NCBI GenBank assembly: GCA_027448945.1 | Contig: DAIDMQ010000033.1 | Coordinates: 1 to 64,000 of the forward strand | Direction of reading: 5' to 3' | Origin: Gallionellaceae bacterium | GTDB lineage: Bacteria > Pseudomonadota > Gammaproteobacteria > Burkholderiales > Gallionellaceae | DNA: 64,000 nucleotides | In this document: piece after piece, positions 16,922 to 26,274 of the stretch | Layout: the number at the start of each line of letters is the position of its first letter | Position numbering within the stretch: position 1 is the first letter of the stretch | Made by a program: the position numbers and the translations under genes | Notes under the pieces: model-generated | Told to the model about the DNA's origin: nothing | Databases searched by the model: none | What the model saw: only the letters and a program-made list of their open reading frames with translations

Positions 16922-19378
16922 TTAATCCTTGAACAAGTTGCGGATGCGCGCCGCGTTTGCAATCACCAGCAATGAGCTGATAGGCATGGTAATCGCAGCG
17001 ACCAACGGCGTCACATGACCCATCATCGCAAGCGGCACCATGATACTGTTATAGACGAATGATAGTCCGATGTTCTGCTTGATGGTGCGCAAAGTACGGC
17101 GTGATAACAAACTGGCCTGACGCACCTTATCCAGCTCGTTGTGCATCAAAACTATATCCGCACTCTCCACAGACACATCCGTACCCGAACCCAAAGCGAT
17201 GCCTACATTTGCGCGTATGAGTGCGGGTGCATCATTGATGCCATCGCCGACCATCGCCACGATAGCACCCTGTTGTTGCAAATGCTGCACTACCTGATCC
17301 TTGTCCTGGGGGAGCACTTCAGCGATGACCTCCATACCACCAAGTTGTTTGGCTACCGCTTCGGCCACTGCCTTGCGATCTCCGCTGAGCAGCGTCAAAG
17401 CGATGCCAGCACCGCGCAACTCATTGACCAACTGCTGTGCGTCCGTACGCAAGCGGTCCGCCAACACCAGCATACCCATATGTGCGCCATCTTGGGCGTA
17501 GTGCACACAACTCATAGCTTGCGCTTCAAAACCATGAGCGCGTTCCTGTAGGGCTACATTCAGACTCACCCCCTGAGCAGATAGCCATGCTGTATTGCCT
17601 AGCAATATTTTGCTGCCTCCCAGCGTCGCTTCTATCCCCAGCCCGGGCGTGACCTTAAAACCTGTCACCACTTGATCGCGGATATTCAATCCACGCTTAT
17701 CTGCCTCAGCGACAATGGCATGGGCGATGCTGTGCTCGCTGTAGCGCTCCACCGCAGCGGCATAGCGCAACAACTCTGTCTCTATTTCACTGTTGCTCGC
17801 CACGATATGCGCGACACTCATCTTGCCTTCGGTGAGTGTGCCTGTCTTGTCAAAGACGAAATGTGTGACCTTGGACAAGGTCTCCAATACCAATCCATTT
17901 TTGACCAGGATACCGTGTTTTGCGCCCAGACCGGAGGCAACTGCAATCGACATGGGTGTCGCCATGCCCAATGCGCACGGACAGGTAATGATGAGCACCG
18001 AGGTGGCCGCCATCAGCGCAAGCTCAAAACTCTGCGTGTGCCAGAACATGAAAGTTAGCGTGGCACAGATTAACGTGACCAGCACGAACCAAGGCACGAT
18101 GAGATCGGCGATGCGCTGTATGGGTGCTTTGGAGTTTTGGGCTTCTTCCACCAGCCGGATGATCTTGGCCAAGGTGGTGTTCTGCAGTGTTGATCGTACC
18201 TCGACCAATAAGGCGCCATTCACATTCTGCGTGCCTGTGGAGACCGTCATGCCGATATCCTTACTCACAGGGGCGGACTCGCCAGTCAGCATCGCCTCAT
18301 CAACAGCCGAATGTCCCTCTAAGATCACGCCATCCACAGGTACTTTATAACCGGGTTTGATCAATACGTGATCACCGACTTTGACGGCGCGTATCGGTGT
18401 GATGCTCTCAATTCCATCGCGCACTACGGTGGCGACACGCGGCTGCAGATCCATCAAGCGATTGGTAGCAGAAACGGCTTGGTGCCTGAACATCCCTTCC
18501 AGATAGCGTCCTATCAGAATCACGAAGGTCAGGTTGGTGACGGTATCGAAATAAATCTCACCATGTGCGCCCGAGTGTATGGTCACATAAGAGGAGTAAA
18601 TATATGTAACTGACAGTCCGAGCGCGATAGGCAGATCCATGGTGAGTCTTGCATTGCGCAGACCGCCCCATGCACCCTTATAGAAGGGGTATGCCGAATA
18701 CAGCAGCGTAGGTGTTGCCAATGCCATACCCATCCATTGGAAAAAGCCCTTGAATTCGCCATCTCCTGCCCCGCTATACAGCGCGATTGAAATCAGCGTC
18801 AGATTCATCATGGCAAAGCCAGCGAAGAACAAGCGGAATAACAGGTCTCGATTGTTGCGCTTTACCATACCCTCCGCAGCCTCGGGGTCGTACGGCACGC
18901 CGGTATAGCCTATCTTGGATAGTGCCGCGATGAGTTGAGAGAGTTTTACACGCTGATTATCCCAGCGGATGTGCAAACGTTTACCTGCAAGGTTGACGTT
19001 CGCTTTGTCCACACCGGACATACGCATCATGCCGCGTTCTATCAGCCAGACACAAGCTGCACAATGTATGCCCTCTACCAGCAGATGTGCATCACGCATG
19101 TCACCTTGGCAATTAACGAAATCTTGCTGGACTTCGTCAAGGTCGTACATCTCTATGTCTTTGGGGGGGAGCGGTGGCGGTGCTAGCAGCGTACCTTGCG
19201 GAGTACGCTGGTAATAACCTTGCAAGCCAGATTGATAGATAGCCTCACATACAGACTGACATCCAAAGCAGCAAAAATTTCGCTGTTGATCACCTAATTG
19301 ACTATGGTAATCAGCTTCCTCAGGGATACTCAGCCCACAGTGAAAACACTGCACGGAGCTTGCATGATCAGCGTGCAT
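16922..19378 (-). CDS. ccoI: Copper-transporting P1B ATPase CcoI
   Basis: Exports copper across the inner membrane to supply the binuclear centre of cbb3 oxidase. The N-terminus carries a Cys-rich metal-binding region (CFHCG near residue 16, then CCFGC near 36) typical of CcoI/FixI, followed by a heavy-metal domain with GIHCAAC. The ATPase core has the membrane copper motif CPC (TCPCALGMATP), the phosphorylation motif DKTGTLTEG and GDGINDAPAL. Length is 818 aa. It sits between ccoH (9 nt upstream) and ccoS (4 nt downstream). Confidence 0.96.
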   Translation of the reverse strand: MHADHASSVQCFHCGLSIPEEADYHSQLGDQQRNFCCFGCQSVCEAIYQSGLQGYYQRTPQGTLLAPPPLPPKDIEMYDLDEVQQDFVNCQGDMRDAHLLVEGIHCAACVWLIERGMMRMSGVDKANVNLAGKRLHIRWDNQRVKLSQLIAALSKIGYTGVPYDPEAAEGMVKRNNRDLLFRLFFAGFAMMNLTLISIALYSGAGDGEFKGFFQWMGMALATPTLLYSAYPFYKGAWGGLRNARLTMDLPIALGLSVTYIYSSYVTIHSGAHGEIYFDTVTNLTFVILIGRYLEGMFRHQAVSATNRLMDLQPRVATVVRDGIESITPIRAVKVGDHVLIKPGYKVPVDGVILEGHSAVDEAMLTGESAPVSKDIGMTVSTGTQNVNGALLVEVRSTLQNTTLAKIIRLVEEAQNSKAPIQRIADLIVPWFVLVTLICATLTFMFWHTQSFELALMAATSVLIITCPCALGMATPMSIAVASGLGAKHGILVKNGLVLETLSKVTHFVFDKTGTLTEGKMSVAHIVASNSEIETELLRYAAAVERYSEHSIAHAIVAEADKRGLNIRDQVVTGFKVTPGLGIEATLGGSKILLGNTAWLSAQGVSLNVALQERAHGFEAQAMSCVHYAQDGAHMGMLVLADRLRTDAQQLVNELRGAGIALTLLSGDRKAVAEAVAKQLGGMEVIAEVLPQDKDQVVQHLQQQGAIVAMVGDGINDAPALIRANVGIALGSGTDVSVESADIVLMHNELDKVRQASLLSRRTLRTIKQNIGLSFVYNSIMVPLAMMGHVTPLVAAITMPISSLLVIANAARIRNLFKD

Positions 19379-19387
19379 CTAAGTATT

Positions 19388-19948
19388 TCAAGGCTGCTTG
19401 GGGATTGCGACGAATATTCTTTGCTCCATATCGAACTGGCGTCCATCAACTTCTGCTTTGATGATCAGATCCCAGTTGCCTGCTTTAGGAAATTTGAGAC
19501 TACCTTGGTAGGCACCCTGCGAGACAGCATTGAATGTGGTTTTGAAATCAGTGCTTGGATCGCCTGGAGACTGAGCATCAACAACTACTATTGCACCCTC
19601 CACAGGCTTGCCATCGCGCTCGTTCAGGCCCAACTTAAATTCCGCCGGATTTGAAGTGATTATGAACTTGGCTGCATCTGGTCTAGCCTCGGCATCATTC
19701 GGTATGCGCTGTGGTGACTCCAGATGTGTCTTCCAACCCAAAGTGGAGCGTTCGGCTTGCTCCTGCAACCACTTTGCATCGTAGCGATTGTGATCTTTGA
19801 CTGTGTAGTGCTCATCTAATAAGCGCATAGGGTGATGTACCATATTCCACAACATGCGACCGTTGATCAGCACGCCTGATGCCACCAAAGTAAGTAGCAA
19901 GAGCACCCATGGATTACGCCAGCCTTGCTTGTTTTTTTGCGAAAACAT
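19388..19948 (-). CDS. ccoH: cbb3 oxidase assembly protein CcoH (FixH family)
   Basis: Single-pass membrane protein (186 aa) that acts in assembly and stability of cbb3 oxidase. A short charged N-terminus is followed by a transmembrane helix (residues 14-30, VLLLLTLVASGVLINGR) and a periplasmic beta-rich FixH domain ending YQGSLKFPKAGNWDLIIKAE..., the typical FixH block. It lies between ccoG and ccoI at 11- and 9-nt spacings, the standard ccoGHIS order. Confidence 0.92.
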   Translation of the reverse strand: MFSQKNKQGWRNPWVLLLLTLVASGVLINGRMLWNMVHHPMRLLDEHYTVKDHNRYDAKWLQEQAERSTLGWKTHLESPQRIPNDAEARPDAAKFIITSNPAEFKLGLNERDGKPVEGAIVVVDAQSPGDPSTDFKTTFNAVSQGAYQGSLKFPKAGNWDLIIKAEVDGRQFDMEQRIFVAIPKQP

Positions 19949-19959
19949 GGTAGTTCCTT

Positions 19960-21396
19960 TTAGGGTTTAGGTGCGTTAAAGATACTGGTGTACTCTGCCT
20001 TCATTTTTGGGTCATCGATATTGGTGACCTTAAACTCGATCTTACTCACATCACTTTTAACTTTATTGCCAGCCACTTTGACAAAGATAGTGAATGAGGT
20101 CGATTTACCATGCGTCAATTGCTTGGGCTGATCTGCACCGATCAATATCTGTCCCTCTACACCATGCTCAGCAGTCACTTTCACGAACACATCTTTGTCG
20201 GTCTTGTTCAAGACTTTGAATTCGTATTTATTCTGGATACTGCCGTCACTCATGCTGGTATACAGCGGTTGACGCTCAGGATCCACGCGTAACTTCAACG
20301 AACCCAAGTGCGTCATGCCATAAATCACACCAGCCAAGGCAAACAAAATGATGCCGATATAGACCAGAGTACGAGGATGCTGATAGACCTTCTTGACTGG
20401 GCGGCCTTCCATCTCGTCCAAAGAGGCATAACGAATCAAACCGCGTGGTCGTCCGATCTTATCCATGATGGAATCGCACGCATCCAAACATAGACCGCAA
20501 GTGATACAACCCAATTGTTGACCTTCACGTATATCCACCCCTGTAGGGCAAACCTGTACGCACTGGAAGCAATCGATGCAGTCACCTTGAGTGTCATGAT
20601 CGACAGCCACTCCACGACGAATCTTGCCGCGTGGCTCACCACGATAAACGTCATAAGTTGGGAAGATAGTCTGCGAGTCGGCCATTACAGCCTGGATACG
20701 TGCATACGGGCACAGCCACAAACAGACTTGCTCGCGCATAAAACCGGCCAAGAAATAAGTGCCCAACGTAAATGAAATCAGCGTTACGGTCTCTATGATG
20801 GTCAAATTGAAATGCATCAGATCATGCCAATATTGATAAGCATCCTCGAACCAGACAGTCGCGCTTATACCCGTCAATATCGAGATGACAAGCCAGATGA
20901 AATGCTTGCTAACCTTTTTGATGATTTTGTCTTTATTCCAAGGAGCTTCATCTAATTTGTGGCGATGGCTGGGCGTACCCTCGATTTTTCCTTCTATCCA
21001 AGTGAACAGATCCACCCATGCAGTTTGGAAACAGAAATATCCACAAAAGACTCGGGAAGCAACCGAGGTCACGGCGAACAGTGTCATCGCCAGGATCAAC
21101 AACAACAAAGAAACCATCCAGATATCCTGCGGGAGGATGGTTAGATGGAAGAAGCGAAACTGGCGGTGATTCACGTCCAAAATGATGGCCTGTACACCAT
21201 CCCAGCGCATGTAAGCGCCAACGAAGAAGAATAGCCAAATAGACTCGGTTACATACTTAACATTGCGGAAAAATCCGGGCATGCGTTTCGCATGTATTGT
21301 CTTTTCGCCAAGGTTGGTAGCCCATTCTTCATGTTCACCATAGATGCTGGTGACGCCAACAATTTCTGTTGGCTTTTTTGGTGTTGAATCGTTCAT
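19960..21396 (-). CDS. ccoG: cbb3 oxidase accessory ferredoxin-like protein CcoG (RdxA/FixG)
   Basis: Membrane protein that reduces copper for cbb3 oxidase maturation. Five or so hydrophobic helices occupy the N-terminal half. Two 4Fe-4S ferredoxin motifs follow: CIDCFQCVQVCPTG and CITCGLCLDACD (residues about 275-315). The C-terminal portion is a periplasmic Ig-like FixG domain (VDPERQPLYTSMSDGSIQNKYEF...). Length is 478 aa. It is the first gene of the ccoGHIS assembly operon, separated from the structural operon by a terminator. Confidence 0.95.
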   Translation of the reverse strand: MNDSTPKKPTEIVGVTSIYGEHEEWATNLGEKTIHAKRMPGFFRNVKYVTESIWLFFFVGAYMRWDGVQAIILDVNHRQFRFFHLTILPQDIWMVSLLLLILAMTLFAVTSVASRVFCGYFCFQTAWVDLFTWIEGKIEGTPSHRHKLDEAPWNKDKIIKKVSKHFIWLVISILTGISATVWFEDAYQYWHDLMHFNLTIIETVTLISFTLGTYFLAGFMREQVCLWLCPYARIQAVMADSQTIFPTYDVYRGEPRGKIRRGVAVDHDTQGDCIDCFQCVQVCPTGVDIREGQQLGCITCGLCLDACDSIMDKIGRPRGLIRYASLDEMEGRPVKKVYQHPRTLVYIGIILFALAGVIYGMTHLGSLKLRVDPERQPLYTSMSDGSIQNKYEFKVLNKTDKDVFVKVTAEHGVEGQILIGADQPKQLTHGKSTSFTIFVKVAGNKVKSDVSKIEFKVTNIDDPKMKAEYTSIFNAPKP

Positions 21397-21523
21397 TACT
21401 TCTCTCCCGATATGCCTAGCCTTACTGATTCAGGCAATTTATTTTTTAAAGACTTTCTTGTCTAAGCCCTGTATGCACAGCAAGCCTATATAAGAAAAAC
21501 CTTACGCATTTTCGCAATGAAAA

Positions 21524-21550
21524 AAGAGGAGGGCTAGCCTCCTCCTTCTT
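21524..21550 (-). terminator. Intrinsic terminator after the ccoNOQP operon
   Basis: GAGGAGG (21526-21532) and CCTCCTC (21538-21544) form a 7-bp stem with loop GCTAG; read on the minus strand the stem is followed by a T-run. It separates the structural cco genes from ccoG. Confidence 0.85.
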
Positions 21551-21563
21551 CAATCAAGCACTG

Positions 21564-21686
21564 TTACTTATCGCCGCGATTTTTAGTCTTAGCGTTAATA
21601 AACAGAAATATCAGACCGCCGATAAAGGCAGCAAATGCACCTGCAGTACCTATCATCAAAGCCCAAAACACATAGTCATGTTTCAT
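21564..21686 (-). CDS. 40-residue cco-linked membrane peptide (CcoM-like candidate)
   Basis: The frame from ATG 21686 to TAA 21564 encodes MKHDYVFWALMIG... with one hydrophobic helix (about residues 6-30) and a basic tail (NAKTKNRGDK). A perfect AAGGAG Shine-Dalgarno lies 6 nt before the ATG. The gene comes 56 nt after ccoP and just before the operon terminator, so it is made with the oxidase. Size and topology resemble CcoM, the small single-helix subunit seen in the Pseudomonas stutzeri cbb3 structure, but sequence identity cannot be judged here. CcoQ is present separately. Confidence 0.78.
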   Translation of the reverse strand: MKHDYVFWALMIGTAGAFAAFIGGLIFLFINAKTKNRGDK

Positions 21687-21742
21687 AGTGATCTCCTTGT
21701 CAGAATCCTGCATGGCTTACGCCATGCAGTCAAATGAGTATT

Positions 21743-22774
21743 TTAGTTAGCAGCTGGAGCCGCTTCAGCAGCTGGAGCCGCTTCAGCTACCGGAGCTGCA
21801 GCGGCCACACCGCCACCAAACTTATATACATATACAGCCAGCTTCTTCATTTCAACAGCAGACAACTTACCTGCTTCTGTGAAGTTAGGCATAACTGCAA
21901 TACGCGCATTTTCGTCACCGGAATTCACGCCATAAGTAATGGTTTGCTTGATGCCTTCCAAGGAGCCGTCGAAACGCCATACCTTATCAGTCAGGTTCGC
22001 AGAACCCATTGCTTGGATACCATGCGCATCGGCGCCGTGACATGCAGTACAGTCACTTTCCGCAAATACCTTCTTACCCGCAGCAACAGCTGTGTCAGCA
22101 TCGGCTTTATCCTTGCCTTCTTCGCTCATCGCTTTAACGTAGTGAGCCACGTCGTCGATTTGTTGAGCAGACAGCGTGTCTTTGTGAGCAGTCATCATAC
22201 CTTGGCGACCACCCATGATAGTTTCATGGATAGCTTCTACTTCGCCGCCGTACAACCAGTCGTCGTCACGCAGAATAGGAGCCATCAGACCCTTTTCACG
22301 CATTGCGAACTTACCAGCTTGAACAGTACCTACACCGTTTTGACCGTGACATGCAGCGCAGTTGTCAGAGAACAGAACCTTGCCTGAACGAGCAACATAC
22401 TCAGACAGTTTCTCATCAGCCAAGATCGCAGCCGGCGTCATGTCTTTCAGTTTGTCTTCGAATGGCTTACGAACGTCATCCAATTCCTTCTGGTCGATGG
22501 CCAACTCTTTAATAGCTGTCCATTTTCCAGCATCCTTGGAGTCGGTACCTGGCAATTGCAGATTCAAGCCTGGCAGACCCAAACCCTTAAAAAACGTACC
22601 ATTAATAGCGAACGGGATCCCAGGATACATGGTCCAGTAAACTACTACCCAAATTGCACTTGCGGCCAAACCAAGCATCCACCATTTTGGCGGTTGATTG
22701 GTGAAGTCAGCCAAGTCGTCATCCCATAGGTGCCCCGTTGTGGTTGCGCCTGTGGAGTTGTGATTGTCACTCAT
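21743..22774 (-). CDS. ccoP: cbb3 cytochrome c oxidase subunit III (dihaem cytochrome c)
   Basis: Carries electrons from cytochrome c toward CcoO/CcoN. Two haem c motifs are visible, CAACHG (about residue 139) and CTACHG (about residue 237). The N-terminal region has a cytoplasmic segment, then TM helices (WWMLGLAASAIWVVVYW and a second weaker one). The C-terminus is an Ala/Pro/Glu-rich repeat tail (AAPVAEAAPAAEAAP), an unusual low-complexity extension. The start overlaps ccoQ by 4 nt. Length is 343 aa. Confidence 0.96.
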   Translation of the reverse strand: MSDNHNSTGATTTGHLWDDDLADFTNQPPKWWMLGLAASAIWVVVYWTMYPGIPFAINGTFFKGLGLPGLNLQLPGTDSKDAGKWTAIKELAIDQKELDDVRKPFEDKLKDMTPAAILADEKLSEYVARSGKVLFSDNCAACHGQNGVGTVQAGKFAMREKGLMAPILRDDDWLYGGEVEAIHETIMGGRQGMMTAHKDTLSAQQIDDVAHYVKAMSEEGKDKADADTAVAAGKKVFAESDCTACHGADAHGIQAMGSANLTDKVWRFDGSLEGIKQTITYGVNSGDENARIAVMPNFTEAGKLSAVEMKKLAVYVYKFGGGVAAAAPVAEAAPAAEAAPAAN

Positions 22775-22983
22775 TTTTTATCTCCCGAATTGTTGTACTC
22801 GCCTTCATCCCGCAGAGCCATATCGCTCTGCGAGTCAAATGCATCCTTGTTCTTAGGATTGAACACCATGATATAGACCGCAATCATCGCCACGAACGCG
22901 GCCACGGTGAAGAACACCCCCAGCCAATCGTTACGAGACATGGCTGCCCAGTCCGTATGCAGGTAATCCATAAGTTTAGTCAC
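22771..22983 (-). CDS. ccoQ: cbb3 oxidase small subunit CcoQ
   Basis: Small subunit (70 aa) that stabilises the cbb3 complex. One transmembrane helix is visible (residues 22-40, GVFFTVAAFVAMIAVYIMVF) followed by NPKNKDAFDSQ, the typical post-helix CcoQ motif. It overlaps ccoO by 8 nt and ccoP by 4 nt, so translation is coupled. Confidence 0.94.
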   Translation of the reverse strand: MTKLMDYLHTDWAAMSRNDWLGVFFTVAAFVAMIAVYIMVFNPKNKDAFDSQSDMALRDEGEYNNSGDKK

Positions 22984-23773
22984 GGTAGTTCACGCCTTCT
23001 TCGAACTTAACCTCGTTACCCAAGGATTGCAGGAATGCAATAACCGCATCCAACTCTGTCTTACCCTTCAATGCCTCGGGTGCTGCAGCGATGTACTCAG
23101 CAGAGTAGATAGTCTTAGGCACTGGATTGAAAGGCATCTTAGTCATCACTTCCATCGTCTTGACGGTTTTGGTGACATCGACTGGAGCTTTTTCCAAGAA
23201 GAAGAAGTTAGGCATAACAGACTCAGGCACCACGTCACGTGGATACTTGAGATGCTTGCGATGCCATTCGTCGGAGTACTTACCACCTACGCGAGCCAGA
23301 TCAGGACCGGTACGCTTGGAACCCCATTGGTATGTATGGTCATACATGGATTCTTCAGCGATAGAGTAGTGACCATAACGGTCCTTCTCATCACGGAACG
23401 GACGAATCATCTGTGAGTGGCACAAAAAGCAACCTTCACGAATGTAAACTTCACGACCTGCCAATTCCAATGGCTTATATGGACGCACGCCATCACCTGG
23501 CATCCAGTCTTCCATGGTCTTGTGTGCAGATGTTGCCGGATTCCAAACGATCTTATCCATTGGAATAGCGTTACCTTGCAAGTCTTTGTGAGACGTTCCA
23601 TTACATGTTGGATCGTTCTGGCACATCGCCGTATTAGGCAAATAGAACAACGGAACGATTTCCACGATACCGCCCACCGCAACTGTCAGCGCAGTCATGA
23701 TGAACATCAGGAGCGTACTGCGTTCAACCTTGTCTTGAAACTTTGTTGAATAAATATGATCGTGATCAGACAT
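22976..23773 (-). CDS. ccoO: cbb3 cytochrome c oxidase subunit II (monohaem)
   Basis: Membrane-anchored monohaem cytochrome c that relays electrons to CcoN. A single N-terminal helix (LMFIMTALTVAVGGIVEIVPLF) is followed by the periplasmic domain with CFLCHSQ, GPDLARVGGKYS and the axial-methionine region PESVMPNF. The start is taken at ATG 23773, preceded by GGGAGAG; an upstream frame extension to 23827 overlaps ccoN and is not favoured. Length is 265 aa. Confidence 0.96.
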   Translation of the reverse strand: MSDHDHIYSTKFQDKVERSTLLMFIMTALTVAVGGIVEIVPLFYLPNTAMCQNDPTCNGTSHKDLQGNAIPMDKIVWNPATSAHKTMEDWMPGDGVRPYKPLELAGREVYIREGCFLCHSQMIRPFRDEKDRYGHYSIAEESMYDHTYQWGSKRTGPDLARVGGKYSDEWHRKHLKYPRDVVPESVMPNFFFLEKAPVDVTKTVKTMEVMTKMPFNPVPKTIYSAEYIAAAPEALKGKTELDAVIAFLQSLGNEVKFEEGVNYRD

Positions 23774-23786
23774 GTCTTTCTCTCCC

Positions 23787-25217
23787 TTATGCACGAGCAG
23801 CAACTGGGTTCGCGCTGCGAGATGCACTCGCTTGACGAACTGTCATCACCACGTTGAACAACATGATCCATGTGCCCAAATTGAAGATTGCACCACCAAC
23901 CGCACGCATTACATAGTAAGGGTGCATAGCAGATACAGATTCAACGAAGGTATAGGTCAATGTGCCGTATTCATCATAGTCACGCCACATCAGGCCCTGC
24001 ATAATGCCGGAAACCCACATCGCAACAACGTATGTAGTCGCACCGATCAGAGCGATCCAGAAGTGCACGTTAACCAGACGGTCAGAGTACATTTCTGTGT
24101 TCCACAACTTCTTAACCATATGGTAAAGAGCACCGAAGGAAATCATGGACATCCAGCCCAGAGCGCCCGCATGCACGTGACCAACAGTCCAGTCGGTATA
24201 GTGAGACAACGCGTTCACAGACTTGATCGCCATAACTGGGCCGTCAAATGTGGACATCGCGTAGAAAGCCATCGCCGTTACCAGGAAACGCAAGATGTAG
24301 TCAGTACGCAGCTTGTCCCATGCACCGGACAAAGTCATCATACCGTTCATCGCACCGCCCCATGAAGGGATGATCATCGCCAAGGAGATTGCAGCACCCA
24401 AGGAGCCAGTCCAGTCAGGCAACGCTGTGTATTGCAGATGGTGGGCACCCAACCATACGTAACCGAAAGTCAATGTCCAGAAGTGCAACACAGACAAACG
24501 ATACGAGAACACTGGACGACCAGATTGCTTAGGGATGAAGTAGTACATGATGCCGAGGAAACCACCAGTCAGGTAGAAACCAACCGCATTGTGACCCCAC
24601 CACCACTGGATCATAGCGTCTTGAACGCCAGAGTAGATCGAGTAGGAAGTAGCCCAATCCACAGGGATAGCCAAGCTATTCACAACGTGCAGGTAAGTGA
24701 TCATCACGATCATACCCATGGTGAACCAATTAGACACATACATGTGAGAAGTCTTGCGTATTGCGTTGGTCATCACATAGTTCAGGCCGTAAGACAACCA
24801 AACTACTGCGATCATGATATCCACCCACCACGGCAACTCAGCGTACTCCTTACCTTGGGACATACCCATAGGCAAAGTGATCACTGCGCAGATGATAATG
24901 GCTTGCCAGCCCCAGAAATGAAACCAAGCCAACTTGTTACTCCACAACTTGGTTGCACCCGTGCGCTGCACGATGTAGTAACCCGTTGCAAACAAAACGT
25001 TACCGCCAAAAGCAAAAATAACCGCATTGGTATGCAGTGGACGCAAACGTCCGAAAGTGATTTCAGGTATATCAAAGTTCAAAAACGGCCACGCCAATTC
25101 CGATGCCACATACACACCGATGAACGTACCCACTACACCAAAGATAATCGCCGCGATGGTGAACCACCGGACAACATCCATGTCGTACTTTACTGGTGTC
25201 GCATTAGTTGCTTCCAC
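23787..25217 (-). CDS. ccoN: cbb3 cytochrome c oxidase subunit I (catalytic)
   Basis: Catalytic haem-copper oxidase subunit of the high-affinity cbb3 terminal oxidase, with about twelve transmembrane helices. Conserved histidine-containing segments include RPLHTNAVIFAFGGN, WWWGHNAVGFYLT, VWLGAHHLQYTALPDW and WTVGHVHAGALGWMSM. The gene starts at a GTG (25217) with a strong GGGAGGAG Shine-Dalgarno. It heads ccoNOQP plus a small extra gene. The 298-bp gap upstream holds its promoter and a perfect palindrome at 25357-25375. Length is 476 aa. Confidence 0.97.
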   Translation of the reverse strand: MEATNATPVKYDMDVVRWFTIAAIIFGVVGTFIGVYVASELAWPFLNFDIPEITFGRLRPLHTNAVIFAFGGNVLFATGYYIVQRTGATKLWSNKLAWFHFWGWQAIIICAVITLPMGMSQGKEYAELPWWVDIMIAVVWLSYGLNYVMTNAIRKTSHMYVSNWFTMGMIVMITYLHVVNSLAIPVDWATSYSIYSGVQDAMIQWWWGHNAVGFYLTGGFLGIMYYFIPKQSGRPVFSYRLSVLHFWTLTFGYVWLGAHHLQYTALPDWTGSLGAAISLAMIIPSWGGAMNGMMTLSGAWDKLRTDYILRFLVTAMAFYAMSTFDGPVMAIKSVNALSHYTDWTVGHVHAGALGWMSMISFGALYHMVKKLWNTEMYSDRLVNVHFWIALIGATTYVVAMWVSGIMQGLMWRDYDEYGTLTYTFVESVSAMHPYYVMRAVGGAIFNLGTWIMLFNVVMTVRQASASRSANPVAARA

Positions 25218-25356
25218 AAGTATCTCCTCCCGAGAGCAAGTTAAAAAAACGACGGCCCCCCACCTTGAAGTTCAAAGTAAAAGTACCATCTCTTCCGTAC
25301 AGCTTAAAAAAAGCTCGGCAATGATGACATACCTATTGCGAGCGAGTAAAGATTTA

Positions 25357-25375
25357 ATGCGACAAAATGTCGCAT
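25357..25375. promoter_or_regulatory. Perfect palindrome upstream of ccoN (possible RegA/ActR-type or other operator)
   Basis: ATGCGACA-AAA-TGTCGCAT is an exact 8-bp-arm dyad 140 bp before the ccoN start. The GCGAC...GTCGC core partly fits published RegA/RegR-type redox-regulator sites, which control cbb3 genes in other bacteria. No good FNR box was found in this gap. The regulator is unproven. Apart from the dyad, the 25218-25515 gap shows no gene. Confidence 0.5.
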
Positions 25376-25515
25376 ATACCCTTGTAAACCAATCAAGAAT
25401 AGAAACTATTCCAACAACAATTCCGATAGTTAAGTGCAAAACTCTATAAACGATTATTTTGTAACAATGACCCTTTCCGCTCGAATTTAATGCATTAGTT
25501 AGGGAACTTTTACTT

Positions 25516-26274
25516 CTATCGATACTCTTTTACTAAATTTTGCTGACGTCGACTGATGGGTAACAATTCATCTATACCCTGTAACTTGACCAACCAACCA
25601 CTCTCATTTTCGTCCCCACCCTTTTGGAAGCCGACGATGGCATCTTTAGCCACGATGCAGTTGCGGTGTATACGCACAAATCGTGTAGCGAATTCTTTCT
25701 CTAGTGCAGTCAATGATTCTTCCAACAGGAATTCTCTTTCCGCCGTACGAACTGTGATGTATTTCAATTCGGCGCGCAAATAGAGCACTTGCTCGACGGG
25801 AACCAGCTGGATTTTGCCGCGCTCATGTATAGAAAGATGCTTGCGTGGCTCTGGTAACAATTCCCTCAAAACCTCTGTTTGTACTGGCACGGCATCTCGG
25901 GCTCGACTCAATGCTTCGAACAACCGCCCCAAACGTATGGGTTTGAGCAGATAGTCTATCGCTCTTAGTTCAAAAGCCTTGATTGCATAAGCATCATACG
26001 CCGTGGTGAAGATGATCAAGGGCGGCTTATCCAACTTTTGCAAATGCTGCGCCAACTCTATGCCGTCCATCTGCGGCATGCGGATATCCATCAACACCAC
26101 ATCTACCGGCGCTTCAACCAATTTATCCAAGGCCTCTTGCCCGTTGCTTGCCTCACCAACGACTTCTAGCGCGATCTGTTCATTACAGTCATGCAGCAGC
26201 TCACGCAGACGGTTACGCGCCGGCGGCTCGTCATCCACGATAAACACCCTCAAAGCCAGCTCTATCATAGTCAT
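25516..26274 (-). CDS. algR: LytTR-family response regulator (AlgR-like)
   Basis: Two-component regulator of 252 aa. The receiver domain shows the acidic pocket VDDE near residue 13, the phospho-acceptor Asp in VLMDIRMP (about residue 62), the Thr in FTTAYDAYAIKAFE and the Lys in YLLKPI. The C-terminal LytTR DNA-binding domain spans about residues 145-250 (LVPVEQVLYLRAELKYITV, FVRIHRNCIVA). It overlaps the sensor kinase gene by 4 nt. In pseudomonads the argH-algZ-algR arrangement is the same. Targets here are unknown. Confidence 0.92.
   Translation of the reverse strand: MTMIELALRVFIVDDEPPARNRLRELLHDCNEQIALEVVGEASNGQEALDKLVEAPVDVVLMDIRMPQMDGIELAQHLQKLDKPPLIIFTTAYDAYAIKAFELRAIDYLLKPIRLGRLFEALSRARDAVPVQTEVLRELLPEPRKHLSIHERGKIQLVPVEQVLYLRAELKYITVRTAEREFLLEESLTALEKEFATRFVRIHRNCIVAKDAIVGFQKGGDENESGWLVKLQGIDELLPISRRQQNLVKEYR

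Noticed and set aside
20885-21238. Overlapping frames opposite ccoG
   Set aside because: Antisense shadows of the strongly conserved ccoG frame.
25383-25396. FNR-like site TTGAT-TGGT-TTACA upstream of ccoN
   Set aside because: The second half-site has three mismatches and no good -10 lies at the matching distance.
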